This document shows positions 19,097-29,998 of a DNA stretch of 64,000 nucleotides, piece by piece. Where the stretch lies: assembly GCA_966211815.1 (NCBI GenBank), contig CBIHOD010000017.1, positions 3,654 through 67,653 on the forward strand, given 5' to 3'. The stretch is from JANPCX01 sp966211815 (GTDB lineage: Bacteria; Pseudomonadota; Gammaproteobacteria; Burkholderiales; Burkholderiaceae_C). The position numbers were made by a program, and so were the translations under genes. Below the pieces are notes generated by a model. That model worked only from the letters and a program-made list of their open reading frames with translations. It ran no database searches and was not told the origin of the DNA. Position 1 is the stretch's first letter. Each line of letters begins with the position of its first letter.

Positions 19097-19911
19097 TCGA
19101 ACTGGTTCATCTGGCCAAGAGTTTCAAAGGCGCCCGTCCGGCCGGTCAGAAGTGGTGGCAGCGGCGGGCGCCGGACCGGGTCGCGGCGGTGCGCGACGTG
19201 AGCTTCGCCGCCCCCGACGGCCAGATCACCGGCCTGCTCGGCCCGAACGGCGCGGGCAAGACCACCAGCCTGCGCATGCTGGCCGGCCTGATCGAGCCCG
19301 ACGCGGGCGAACTGAGCGTCGGCGGCGTGCCGGTGCGGCGGCGGCCGCGGGAAGCGCTGGCGCGCATGGGCGTGCTGTCGGACGCGCGCGGGCTTTACCC
19401 GCGGCTGTCGGCGCGCGAGAACATCGTCTACTACGGCCGGCTGCAGGGCCTGGACGCGGGCACCGCCCACCAGCGCGCCGCCCACCTCGCCGAGGTGCTG
19501 GAGATGCGGCCGCTGCTGGACCGCCGGGTCGAAGGCTTCAGCCAGGGCGAGCGCATGAAGACCGCGCTGGCCCGCGCGCTCGTGCACGACCCGGCCCACA
19601 TCGTGCTGGACGAACCCACCAACGGCCTGGATGTGCTCGCCACCCGCGCGCTGCGCCGGGCCCTGCGCCATTTCGCCAGCCCCGCCGGCGGCGGCAAGTG
19701 CGTCGTCTTCTCCAGCCACATCATGCAAGAGGTGGAGCGCCTGTGCGACCGCGTCGTCGTCGTGGCCGGCGGCCGCACCGTGGCCGCCGGCACGGTGGAA
19801 GAGCTTTGCGAGCGCACCGGCGAGACCGACTTCGAGGACGCCTTCGTGGCGCTGGCCTTCGCCGACGCCGCCTCGCTGCAAGAGACCCGGCCGGAAGGGG
19901 CCGCGCCATGA
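19093..19911 (+). CDS. ABC exporter ATPase, NatA-like
   Basis: A 272-residue ATP-binding protein. Walker A is GLLGPNGAGKTTS, the Q-loop region MGVLSDARGLYPRLSAREN is of the NatA/CcmA kind, the signature is degenerate (FSQGERMKTALARAL), Walker B is HIVLDEPTNGLD and the H-loop FSSHIMQEVE. An unusual basic insertion (about 14-28, with KWWQRRAPDR) separates the first two strands. It starts on ATGA with the hydrolase stop and ends on ATGA with the permease, forming a tight three-gene unit. NatAB exports sodium in Bacillus; the cargo here is unproven. Confidence 0.9.
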   Translation: MIELVHLAKSFKGARPAGQKWWQRRAPDRVAAVRDVSFAAPDGQITGLLGPNGAGKTTSLRMLAGLIEPDAGELSVGGVPVRRRPREALARMGVLSDARGLYPRLSARENIVYYGRLQGLDAGTAHQRAAHLAEVLEMRPLLDRRVEGFSQGERMKTALARALVHDPAHIVLDEPTNGLDVLATRALRRALRHFASPAGGGKCVVFSSHIMQEVERLCDRVVVVAGGRTVAAGTVEELCERTGETDFEDAFVALAFADAASLQETRPEGAAP

Positions 19912-21116
19912 ACCGGGCGAAGCGGCCCCAAGCGGCCGGCGGCCTGCCAGGGTTCTGGCGCGCCTGCGCGGCGGTGTTCGGCAAGGAATGGCGGGACGCG
20001 TTGCGCGACCGGCGCACGCTGGCGGTGGTGCTCTTTTCCAGCGTGCTCATGGGACCGCTGGTGCTGATGGCGCTGTCCAGCCTGCTGGCTTCCTTCGAGA
20101 CGCGGGCCGAGTCGCGCGAGCTGTGGGCCCGCGGCCTGGCCGCGGCGCCGCTGCTGCGCAACTACGCCGAGCGCCAGGGCCTGAACCTGCGCGAGGCGCC
20201 GGACGACTACGAAGCCCAGTTGCGAAGCGGCCGGCTGCGGCACCCGGTGCTGGTCGTGCCTCCCGGCTTCGAAGCCGCGGTGGCGCGCGGCGAGCTGCCG
20301 GCGCTGGAAGTGGTGAGCGACAGCGCCAACAAGGCCAGCGAAGCCGGCGTGCACCGGGTGCAGCGACTGGTCGCGGGCTTCAACCAGGAGCGGGCCCAGC
20401 TCACGCTCGCGCTTCGCGGCGTGGCGCCCGAAACGCTGCGCAGCGCGCGGCTCGACGAGCGCGACCTGGCCAACAACCAGGCCCGCGCCATCCAGCTCAC
20501 CGGCATGCTGCCCTTCTTCGTGATCATGGCCGTGCTCTACGGCGCGCTCAACGCGGCGCTGGACACCACCGCCGGCGAACGCGAGCGCGGCTCGCTCGAA
20601 CCGCTGCTGGCCAACCCGATGCGCCGCGGCGCCCTGGTGCTGGGCAAGTGGGGCGCGGTCACCGCGCTGAGCCTGCTCGTCGCGGCGCTGAGCTGCTTCA
20701 GCTTCATCCCGGCCCAATGGCTGATCCGAAGCGACAGCCTGCAGGCGCTGTTCCAGTACGGCCCGCGGGAGGCGCTGTGGTTCGTGGCGGTGCTCGCGCC
20801 GTTCGCGGCGATGCTGTCGGCGGTGCTGATGGCGGTGGCGCTGCGCTGCAAGAGCGTCAAGGAGGCGCAGGCCAACAGCAGCGTGGTGGTGATGGCCGCC
20901 TCGCTGCTGCCGCTGGTGGCGGTGTTCGACCAGGAAGGCGACGCGCCTTGGCACCTGTGGGTGCCGGCCCTGGCGCAGCACGCCTTGATGACCCGGGTCC
21001 TCAAGGGCGAGCCGCCCTCGCCGCTGGAACTGCTGCCGCCGCTGGCGGTCGGCGCGCTGCTGACACTGCTCGGCGTGTGGGCGGTGGCGCGGATGCTGTC
21101 GCGGGCCGTGCGCTGA
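19908..21116 (+). CDS. ABC-2 type permease, NatB-like
   Basis: A 402-residue membrane protein of the ABC-2 family. One membrane helix lies near the N-terminus (VVLFSSVLMGPLVLMALSSLL) and about five in the C-terminal half (for example MLPFFVIMAVLYGALNAAL and LLPPLAVGALLTLLGVWAVA). A large extracytoplasmic domain of about 170 residues lies between them, as in NatB. The motif DTTAGERERGSLEPLLANP is the diagnostic cytoplasmic loop of this group. It pairs with the ATPase just upstream. Confidence 0.9.
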   Translation: MNRAKRPQAAGGLPGFWRACAAVFGKEWRDALRDRRTLAVVLFSSVLMGPLVLMALSSLLASFETRAESRELWARGLAAAPLLRNYAERQGLNLREAPDDYEAQLRSGRLRHPVLVVPPGFEAAVARGELPALEVVSDSANKASEAGVHRVQRLVAGFNQERAQLTLALRGVAPETLRSARLDERDLANNQARAIQLTGMLPFFVIMAVLYGALNAALDTTAGERERGSLEPLLANPMRRGALVLGKWGAVTALSLLVAALSCFSFIPAQWLIRSDSLQALFQYGPREALWFVAVLAPFAAMLSAVLMAVALRCKSVKEAQANSSVVVMAASLLPLVAVFDQEGDAPWHLWVPALAQHALMTRVLKGEPPSPLELLPPLAVGALLTLLGVWAVARMLSRAVR

Positions 21117-21146
21117 CCGCCGGCCGGCGGAGGTGGGGACGCCCCT

Positions 21147-22730
21147 TCAGGCCTGGGCCGGCGGCGGCGCGGCCTGCTGGGCCAGCTTGAAGGCGGACAT
21201 CAGGGCATCCAGGCGCTCCGCCTGACGCTTCAGGCTTTCGGTCGCGGCGGTGGCCTGCTCGACCAGGGCCGCGTTCTGCTGGGTCATGCCTTCCAGGTTG
21301 GCCACGGTGCCGCCGGTGGCGCGGATCTCGGCGAGTTGCTGCGAGGACTCCGCCGACACCTGGAGCACCGTCTCGGTGAGGGCCTGCACCGACGAGACGA
21401 TCTCGTCCATCGCCGCGCCCGCGCCGCGCACGAAGCCCGCGCCGGCGTCGGTCTGCCTGATCGACTCGGTGATCAGCCGCTTCACCTCGGCGGCCGCGTC
21501 GGCGCTGCGGCGCGCCAGCGACTGCACCTCGCTGGCCACCACCGAGAAGCCGCGTCCGTGCTCGCCGGCGCGCGCGGCCTCCACCGAGGCGTTCAGCGCC
21601 AGGATGTTGGTCTGGAAGGCGATCGCGTCGATGACGCCGATGACCTCGCCCACGCGGCGCGATTCGGCGTGGATGTTGTTCATGGCGGACACGACCTGGC
21701 CCACCATCTCGCCGCCGGACAACGCCGCGGCGCGGGCGGCGTCGGCCAGCGCGCTGGCGCGGTCGGACGCCTCGCTGGCGCGGGTGATGGCCTGGGTGAG
21801 TTCGCCCATCGCCGAATGCGCCTGGGCCAGGTGGGCGGCCGCGGATTCGGTGCGGTGCGACAGGTCCTGGTTGCCCGAAGCGATCTCGGTGGAGGCGGTG
21901 GTGATCGAGCGCGCGGTGTGCTGGATGTCCTCGACCAGGCGCGACAGCGAACCTTGCATCGTGTCCAGCGAACCCATCAGCTGGGCCATCTCGTCGCCGC
22001 CGCGCACCCGCACCGGCGTGCTCAGGTCGCCCTGGGCGATGGCACGCGCCAGCACCTGGGCGGAGGACAGCGGGCGCAGGATGGAGCGCCCGGTGATCCA
22101 CAGCAGCAGGATGATCGCCGTCAACAGCGTCGCCGCCAGGCCCAGGGCCATGCCCGAGCCCCAGCGGCCGCGCTGCACCGCGTCCTGGCGGCCCTGTTCC
22201 GCGGCCGCCAGCAGCAGGCCGTAGAAGCTTTCCGAGCCTTTCTCGGCGGCCGCGAAGTCTTCCTTCACCCGGCCCATCATCCGGTTGGCGGAGGAGGCGT
22301 TGTCGAAGACGCCGTCCTTCACCCGCGCCACCACCCTGTCGAAGCCTTCGGCGTACCGGTTCAGGCCGCCCTGCACGGTTTCGATGGCGCGCTGGGCCTC
22401 CTCGCCGGCCTGGCGCTGCCCCAGCGCCTGCAGGCGTGAGCGCACCGCCGCCATGGTCTGGCGCCACTGCTTGTGCGCCTGCTCCACCTGCGCGGCGCTC
22501 TCCATCTCGATGAAGATGTCTTTTTCATGCCGGCGCAGCAGGCCGAGGTCGCGGTTGAGTTCGGCCACCTGGCGCAGCGTGGCGAGTTCGCCGTCGACGA
22601 AGCGGCCGACCACGGCCTGGCTCGACTGGGCGATGTACACCGCCAGGCCGCCGAGCGCGGCCAGCGCCACGCCCACGCACAGGGCGGCGGCAATCAAGCG
22701 GTTCTTGATCGAAAGGTTTGCCAGCAACAC
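21147..22730 (-). CDS. Methyl-accepting chemotaxis protein
   Basis: A 527-residue chemoreceptor. Membrane helix 1 is at about 10-33. A periplasmic four-helix bundle of about 150 residues follows (4HB_MCP type, with the conserved HEKDIFIEME), then membrane helix 2 (about 190-212) and a HAMP domain ending in GGDEMAQLMGSLD. The signalling tip is the invariant IAFQTNILALNASVEAARAG. The reading frame starts on GTG with AAGGA before it, since no ATG fits. It couples ligand sensing to CheA/CheW. The ligand is unknown, and no other chemotaxis gene is nearby. Confidence 0.95.
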   Translation of the reverse strand: MLLANLSIKNRLIAAALCVGVALAALGGLAVYIAQSSQAVVGRFVDGELATLRQVAELNRDLGLLRRHEKDIFIEMESAAQVEQAHKQWRQTMAAVRSRLQALGQRQAGEEAQRAIETVQGGLNRYAEGFDRVVARVKDGVFDNASSANRMMGRVKEDFAAAEKGSESFYGLLLAAAEQGRQDAVQRGRWGSGMALGLAATLLTAIILLLWITGRSILRPLSSAQVLARAIAQGDLSTPVRVRGGDEMAQLMGSLDTMQGSLSRLVEDIQHTARSITTASTEIASGNQDLSHRTESAAAHLAQAHSAMGELTQAITRASEASDRASALADAARAAALSGGEMVGQVVSAMNNIHAESRRVGEVIGVIDAIAFQTNILALNASVEAARAGEHGRGFSVVASEVQSLARRSADAAAEVKRLITESIRQTDAGAGFVRGAGAAMDEIVSSVQALTETVLQVSAESSQQLAEIRATGGTVANLEGMTQQNAALVEQATAATESLKRQAERLDALMSAFKLAQQAAPPPAQA

Positions 22731-22756
22731 AAAGTTTCCTTGAGGCGGAGAAAAAC

Positions 22757-22780
22757 AAGGCCACCTCGCTGGGTGGCCTT
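22757..22780 (-). terminator. Intrinsic terminator of the porin gene
   Basis: AAGGCCACC-TCGCTG-GGTGGCCTT is a perfect 9-bp stem. On the minus strand it is followed by GTTTTT (22751-22756). It lies 50 bases beyond the porin stop and before the chemoreceptor start, so it should end porin transcription. Confidence 0.85.
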
Positions 22781-22831
22781 AGTCAAAGGCGGATCGTTGC
22801 AAGGACAGGGCTCAGCCGCCCCGTTTTTTTC

Positions 22832-23893
22832 TCAGAAGTTGTGACGTAATCCCAACTCGTAGCCGGTGCTCTTGCCGCCGGGGGTGACGGGGGCCACGCC
22901 CAGGTTGAAGGTGCGCCCGGTGCCCTTGTTGTCCACCTGGGAGGCGGTGGCGTACAGCGCGGTGCGCTTGGACAGGTCGTGCACGTAGCCGACGGCCAGC
23001 TGCCGGGCGTCGTTGGCGACGCGCTTGCTGTCGAGCTGGGTGTAGTGGGCGCGGATCTGGCCGTTGCCGACGTCCCACTGCGTGCCGACCATCGCGGTGG
23101 AGGTCTTGGTGGCGCCCACTTTGTTCTCGCCCCAGAGCAGCATGACCTTCGCCGGGCCGATCTTGTAGTTGGCCGCGACGTTGCTCTGCTTGTAGTCGCC
23201 GGTGGCGTAGTCGGTCTTGCCGGTGGCCACCGCCAGGCCGAGGGGGCCGGCCGCGTAGGCCAGGCGGATGCCGACGTATTTGCCGTCGTCCTCGGCGGGG
23301 CCGGGGCCCTGCTCGCCCAGCGCGTAGGCGACGTGGCCGCTGAAACCGGCCAGCGTGGGGGTGAAGTAGTTCAGGCCGTTGGAGGCGCGCACGTTGGTGC
23401 GCGGCGTGGTGCCGCCGGCGGCCACCGGGTAGAACAGCGTGCTGGACGCGCCCACGCCGTTGGTGCCGAACGGGTGCGTGGTGGCGCCCAGGCTGGTGAA
23501 GCTCGGCACGAAGTCGCGGCCGGCGCGCAGCTCGCCCCAGCCGCCCAGCAGGCTCACCGTGGAGCGGCGGCCGAACAGCGCGTTGGCCACCGAGTCGATG
23601 TTGTTGCTGCTGGTGGCCCCCGCGACGCCGGTGTCGGGGCTGAAGCCGTTTTCGAGCCAGAAGCCGGCCTTCAGGCCGCCGCCCAGGTCCTCGGTGCCGC
23701 GCACGCCGAAACGGGAGTTGCTGTTGCCGCCTTCTAGGAAGCGGTCCAGCGAGCTGGCGCCCGAGGCGCTGGTGTGGTTCACGGCGGCGTCGACCACGCC
23801 GAAGACGGTGACGTTCTGAGCCTGGGCCGCCATGGAAAGCGCCGCGGCGCCGGCTGCGATGAGGACTTTGTTCTTGTGGGTGCGCTGGGGCAT
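22832..23893 (-). CDS. Outer-membrane porin (Gram-negative Porin_4 type)
   Basis: A 353-residue general porin. The signal peptide is residues 1-26 (KVLIAAGAAALSMAAQAQ). The mature protein opens with NVTVFGVVDAAVNH, the standard betaproteobacterial porin start, followed by SRFGVRGTEDLGGGLKAGFW and repeated amphipathic strands. It ends in phenylalanine (GLRHNF), the Bam recognition signal. It should form a 16-stranded trimer that admits small hydrophilic solutes. It has its own terminator and an upstream region with paired TACGTA half-sites, which suggests control by a NarL/LuxR-type response regulator. Confidence 0.95.
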   Translation of the reverse strand: MPQRTHKNKVLIAAGAAALSMAAQAQNVTVFGVVDAAVNHTSASGASSLDRFLEGGNSNSRFGVRGTEDLGGGLKAGFWLENGFSPDTGVAGATSSNNIDSVANALFGRRSTVSLLGGWGELRAGRDFVPSFTSLGATTHPFGTNGVGASSTLFYPVAAGGTTPRTNVRASNGLNYFTPTLAGFSGHVAYALGEQGPGPAEDDGKYVGIRLAYAAGPLGLAVATGKTDYATGDYKQSNVAANYKIGPAKVMLLWGENKVGATKTSTAMVGTQWDVGNGQIRAHYTQLDSKRVANDARQLAVGYVHDLSKRTALYATASQVDNKGTGRTFNLGVAPVTPGGKSTGYELGLRHNF

Positions 23894-23958
23894 GTCTCGT
23901 CTCCGGGGTGAAAGAGACGGCCATGCTAGGCGGCGCGCGTTCCGGCGCGCCTGCGGGC

Positions 23959-23994
23959 ACTACGTAGGGGATGTGTGGAAGCTACGTACGTAGT
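23959..23994. promoter_or_regulatory. Inverted ACTACGTA / TACGTAGT sites upstream of porin
   Basis: ACTACGTA (23959-23966) and TACGTAGT (23987-23994) are exact reverse complements separated by 20 bases; the right copy overlaps a second TACGTA (23983-23988). They lie 65-101 bases before the porin ATG. TACGTA-like half-sites are bound by some NarL/LuxR-type response regulators; the regulator here is unknown. Confidence 0.5.
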
Positions 23995-24042
23995 CCCGGG
24001 CCGCGCCACCGCTTTCCGCCACACCTTTCGGTGGGCAAAAAA

Positions 24043-24064
24043 GACACCGCCCGAAGGCGGTGTC
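24043..24064 (-). terminator. Intrinsic terminator of maeB
   Basis: GACACCGCC-CGAA-GGCGGTGTC is a perfect 9-bp stem with tetraloop. On the minus strand it is followed by CTTTTTTG (24035-24042). It lies 22 bases past the maeB stop. Confidence 0.92.
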
Positions 24065-24085
24065 GCGTTCGCGGCGACCCAGGGC

Positions 24086-26392
<2,307 letters not shown>

Positions 26393-27012
26393 GTGGGTTT
26401 TCCTTGGTGCGGCGGCTCGCGCCGCGATTCCCGGACGCGCGGGTTCATCGGGGACGCCGCGGTGTCGCCGGATCGCGGCGGCGCCAGGGCCCGCGAACGC
26501 TGCGGTGCCGGTGGGGACGGGGTGACGGTGGCAGGTTCGGCGACGCCCCGGCGAGGCGGAACGCGCCGCGAGGGTTCGCCCGGGGGCCGCCACGTCTGCT
26601 GCGTCCTGCGCCTTGCCCGAGTCCTTTTGAGAAGCAACGCATCCGGCATCCGTCGTGTCAACAGGCCCTACGACTCAGAAAAAGCGCAGCGCCCCCGCCA
26701 AAAAATGGGACCGAGAGGGTACCGCAGTTGGCGGGGCGCCGCCTTGCGGGCAACCACAATATGCGATCAAAGCATGGGTTCATGCGCCGCCTCCCCTCGC
26801 TGGCGCCCCACCGCGGCGAGCCCGGATGACCGGACACCCTGGACCCGGCCCCCACCCAGGGCCGTTTTTCGCGCGGTGCGGACGGGGCTCCGTGGTGAAA
26901 CATGCGGTCGCCGGGTTCCAGCGTCCCTGGGGCAAAATCCCGCCCTGGTCCGCAGCAGCGGCTCGACCGTCCGGCCCCACCCCTTGCCCGTCCAGTAAAG
27001 GATCCCGTCACC
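26393..27012. other. Gene-free stretch between divergent maeB and potF
   Basis: No protein gene is supported in these 620 bases. It must hold the promoters of both flanking genes. An imperfect stem-loop pairs 26689-26701 (GCGCCCCCGCCAA) with 26728-26739 (TTGGCGGGGCGC), with one bulged C and a 26-base loop. Further right, GGCAAAATCC around 26931-26940 has a fair -10-like core 70-80 bases before the potF ATG. Confidence 0.45.
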
Positions 27013-28140
27013 ATGGCCCTCTCCCCACGCCCCTTCCAACGCTCCCTGGTCCAGCTGCTGGGCTTGGCGCTCCTGACCGCCGCCGGCGGGCTGGCCCAGG
27101 CCCAGTCCAAGGTGCTGAACATCTACAACTGGTCCGACTACATCGCCGACGACACGATCAAGAACTTCGAGAAAGAGACCGGCATCAAGGTCAACTACGA
27201 CAACTACGACAACAACGAAGTGCTGCACGCCAAGCTGGTGGCGGGCCAGACCGGCTACGACATCGTGGTGCCCGGCGCCCATTTCGCCAAGACGCAGATC
27301 GAAGGCGGGCTGCTGCAGAAGCTGGACAAATCCAAGCTGACCAACTGGGGCAACCTCGACAAGGGCCTGCTGGAACAGCTGGCCAAGGTCGACCCGGGCA
27401 ACCAGTACCTCGTCAACTGGATGTGGGGCTACGTGACCGTGGGCATCAACGTCGACAAGGTGAAGAAGGCGCTGGGCGCCGAACCGCTGCCGGAGAACGC
27501 CTGGAGCCTGCTGTTCGACCCGAAGTACGTGTCCAAGCTCAAGGGCTGCGGCGTCAGCGTGCTCGACTCGGCGTCCGAGGTGCTGCCGGCGGCGCTGCTT
27601 TACCTGGGCAAGCCGCCGTTCAGCAAGGAAGCGGCCGACTACGACGAGGCCGGCAAGCTGCTCAAGGGCATCCGGCCCTACGTGACGCGCTTCTCGTCTT
27701 CCGGCTACATCGAAGACATGGCCAAAGGCGCCACCTGCCTGGTGATGGGCTTCTCGGGCGACATCAACATCGCCCGCGCCCGCGCGCTCGAGGCCAAGGG
27801 CAAGACGCCGGTGAACATCGAGGCCCTGATCCCCAAGACCGGCGCCACGCTGTTCTTCGACTCGATGGCCATCCCGAAGGACGCCAAGAACGTCGAGAAC
27901 GCCCATCTCTTCATCAATTACATCCTGCGGCCCGAGGTGCACGCCTCGCTGACGAACAAGGTCTTCTACGCCAACCCCAACGCCGCGTCGCTGAAATTCG
28001 TGAAGAAGGACGTGGCCGAGAACAAGACCATCTTCCTGGACGACGCCGCCAAGAAGACGATGATCGCCCCGGACGCGCTGCCCCAGAACATCCGCCGGGT
28101 GCAGACGCGGGTGTTCACGAGTTTCAAGGCGGGCCGTTGA
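27013..28140 (+). CDS. potF: Putrescine-type polyamine-binding protein (PotF family)
   Basis: A 375-residue periplasmic polyamine-binding protein. The signal peptide is about residues 1-31 (LLGLALLTAAGGLAQAQ). The mature protein begins KVLNIYNWSDYIADDTIKNF, the hallmark of PotF/SpuD, and keeps YDIVVPGAHFAKTQIEGG, NWMWGYVTVGINV and SLLFDPKYVSKLKGCG. PotF normally feeds the PotGHI transporter, but none of those genes is nearby, so it is an orphan that must use a transporter encoded elsewhere. It ends at a strong bidirectional terminator. Confidence 0.92.
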   Translation: MALSPRPFQRSLVQLLGLALLTAAGGLAQAQSKVLNIYNWSDYIADDTIKNFEKETGIKVNYDNYDNNEVLHAKLVAGQTGYDIVVPGAHFAKTQIEGGLLQKLDKSKLTNWGNLDKGLLEQLAKVDPGNQYLVNWMWGYVTVGINVDKVKKALGAEPLPENAWSLLFDPKYVSKLKGCGVSVLDSASEVLPAALLYLGKPPFSKEAADYDEAGKLLKGIRPYVTRFSSSGYIEDMAKGATCLVMGFSGDINIARARALEAKGKTPVNIEALIPKTGATLFFDSMAIPKDAKNVENAHLFINYILRPEVHASLTNKVFYANPNAASLKFVKKDVAENKTIFLDDAAKKTMIAPDALPQNIRRVQTRVFTSFKAGR

Positions 28141-28175
28141 ACGGCGGCGCACCGCCGACCCGCTGAACGAGGGGG

Positions 28176-28203
28176 AAAGGGGACGGCGCAAGCCGTCCCC
28201 TTT
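28176..28203. terminator. Bidirectional terminator after potF
   Basis: AAAGGGGACGGC-GCAA-GCCGTCCCCTTT is a perfect 12-bp stem with tetraloop, followed by further T residues (to 28205). It serves potF and probably the convergent lipoprotein gene that ends at 28226. Confidence 0.93.
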
Positions 28204-28225
28204 TTGCATTCCGCGGCCGCCCCGC

Positions 28226-28828
28226 TCAGCGCGGGCAGTCCTGGGAACCCGGCGCCGGGATGACGACCCGCCGCAGCGGCACCGGGCCGAGCACGACGAC
28301 GCCTTGCCGGTCGCGCAGCGTCGCGGTCAGGCCCTTGTTGTCGCCGCCAGACGCCTGCACCGTCAGCGCGGACAGGGTGTCCTTGCCGCCGTTGCCCACC
28401 GAATGGCGGCCGAAGTAGCGCGGGTTGTCGCCGGCGACCAGGCCCCAGTCGCCTTCGAAGCTCAGGTCCAGGCAACGCGCGGTCAGCACCGCGTGGCTGC
28501 CGCTGAGGCTCAGCACGACGTCGTTGCCCGAGGCGGTGTCCGCGAAAAGCACGCCGTCGGTGCCGGGCGACGGCGTGGGCAGGCCGGCCGCGCCCCCGGT
28601 GCCGGTGTTGCCGGCCGGCGGGCAGGCCAGCGCCGAGGACGGGCCCGAGGTGCAGACATTGGCCGGCGAGGCGCCGAATGCGTCGAGCGCGGAAGCGCTC
28701 ACGCCGTCACCCGTCCCCCCGGTGCCGGGGCCGCAGGCCGACAGGGCCAACGCGGCGGCCGTGGCCAGCGCGGCCCACCGGAGGGCGCGCGCCGCTGGGC
28801 CGCGCGCGAGAGATGAGAGCGAATTCAT
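28226..28828 (-). CDS. Lipoprotein of unknown function
   Basis: 200 residues from MNSLSSLARG. The hydrophobic segment LRWAALATAAALALSAC ends in a lipobox with the acylated cysteine at about residue 32. A Gly/Thr/Pro-rich linker of about 60 residues follows, then a compact beta-rich domain with DTASGNDVVLSLSGSHAVL and a C-terminal cysteine. Its ATG overlaps the stop of the upstream DUF6502-like gene, so they form one unit. I do not recognise the domain. Reading frames further upstream are only the tail of the partner gene in another frame. Confidence 0.7.
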   Translation of the reverse strand: MNSLSSLARGPAARALRWAALATAAALALSACGPGTGGTGDGVSASALDAFGASPANVCTSGPSSALACPPAGNTGTGGAAGLPTPSPGTDGVLFADTASGNDVVLSLSGSHAVLTARCLDLSFEGDWGLVAGDNPRYFGRHSVGNGGKDTLSALTVQASGGDNKGLTATLRDRQGVVVLGPVPLRRVVIPAPGSQDCPR

Positions 28829-29664
28829 TGGTCGGTTCCGTCCATGGGGGCGCTGTAGAAATAAATGCCGAAGCGGGCGCGCTGGTCGCGCGGGTCCGCC
28901 GGGGCCTGGGGTCGTTTCGAGTCCTCGTCGAAGCGCTGCTGGGCTTCGGCCATGACCGTCTGGAAGGCCTGCTTCCACGCCAGCGCAGCGGCCTGCCGCA
29001 ACTGCTCGGTGGAGGCCCGGGTGATCTGGTCGACGAAGATGGATTGCTCCAGGAAGTTGCCGTCGCCCTGCAGGTTGGCCACGGCCGCGGCCAAGTGGTC
29101 GTGCAGGTTGTCGGCGAACAGGCTCGACAACTCGGCGAAGCCTTCCTTGGGGATGAAGCCGTCGGCCACGAGTTCGACGCCGCCGTCGACTTCCTGGACG
29201 ACGCCCAGCCGCACCAGCTCGTCCAGCACCGCGCGCGGGCGGACGTCCTGGCTGACGCTGGCCACCAGGGCGTCGAAGCTGCCGGGCTCCGAGCCTCGCG
29301 GCAAGGCGCGCGGCTGGCCTTTGCGCTTGCCCGAAGCGTGGCGGTAGCCAGGCTCGTGCAGCCAGCGCGCGACCACCTCGGAAGCCAGGCTGGGGGGGCG
29401 CCGCGGCGCCTGCTCTTCTTCCTGCGGCGCTTCGCGCAGCAGCTCGCGCACGTCGCGCCGGTGCACCCCCGACAGCAGCGTGATCGCGCTGTCGGTCGTC
29501 GGCATGCCGCGCGAGACCAGCTCTTCCTGCGCGGCGTCGAGGAACACCTTCTTCAACGGCACGCAGAAAGCCCGGTAGTTGACGCCGTGGCGCAGCAGCA
29601 GGCGCGCCGCCGGCTTGAACAGCCTCAGCACACTGGACAGGACAAGGGTCGAACGGTCGCTCAC
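28825..29664 (-). CDS. DUF6502-like conserved protein
   Basis: 279 residues. The N-terminal part (about 1-75: LRLFKPAARLLLRHGVNYRA, then TDSAITLLSGVHRRDVREL) looks like a helix-turn-helix or winged-helix module. The centre has a second helical module (VASVSQDVRPRAVLDELVRL), and the C-terminal part is helical with DNLHDHLAAAVANLQGDG. These features resemble the DUF6502 family of Proteobacteria, whose role is unknown; DNA binding is plausible. The start codon is GTG. It overlaps the downstream lipoprotein gene by 4 bases and is divergent from the tandem secreted-protein cluster, which it might regulate (inference). Confidence 0.72.
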   Translation of the reverse strand: MSDRSTLVLSSVLRLFKPAARLLLRHGVNYRAFCVPLKKVFLDAAQEELVSRGMPTTDSAITLLSGVHRRDVRELLREAPQEEEQAPRRPPSLASEVVARWLHEPGYRHASGKRKGQPRALPRGSEPGSFDALVASVSQDVRPRAVLDELVRLGVVQEVDGGVELVADGFIPKEGFAELSSLFADNLHDHLAAAVANLQGDGNFLEQSIFVDQITRASTEQLRQAAALAWKQAFQTVMAEAQQRFDEDSKRPQAPADPRDQRARFGIYFYSAPMDGTDQ

Positions 29665-29998
29665 GGCTTTTTCACCCGGAAAGGGTTGACGGCGCCAACA
29701 TGGCGTGGGATATTATCACACATCGATAGCAACTGGAAGCCGCTCATGGATCAGAAGCACCCGCCGTTCTCCGCCGGAGACCGCCATCCATTCACCGCCC
29801 CGCATCAAAACCCGGCAGGCCGCCGGTCCGGCCATTTTGGATTCAACGGCGACACGCCGTGGCCGCGCCGGGTCGTTATTTCGTGCTTCCGGTCGAGAAA
29901 CAGCGAAGTCGCGGCTGCCCCGCCCCGCCCCTCGGGCCAGGCCGGCTGACCCGGCCGACACCTTTTCCAAACCCTTCCCGCACCGCAAGGAAACCGCC
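29665..29998. other. Promoter region of the tandem secreted-protein cluster
   Basis: A 334-base gap between divergent genes. GGGATATTATCACACATCGA (29708-29727) gives an A+T-rich island with a TATTAT -10-like hexamer, unusual in this region. Nothing here looks coding. The AAGGA ribosome site of the first paralogue is at its right end. Confidence 0.45.
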
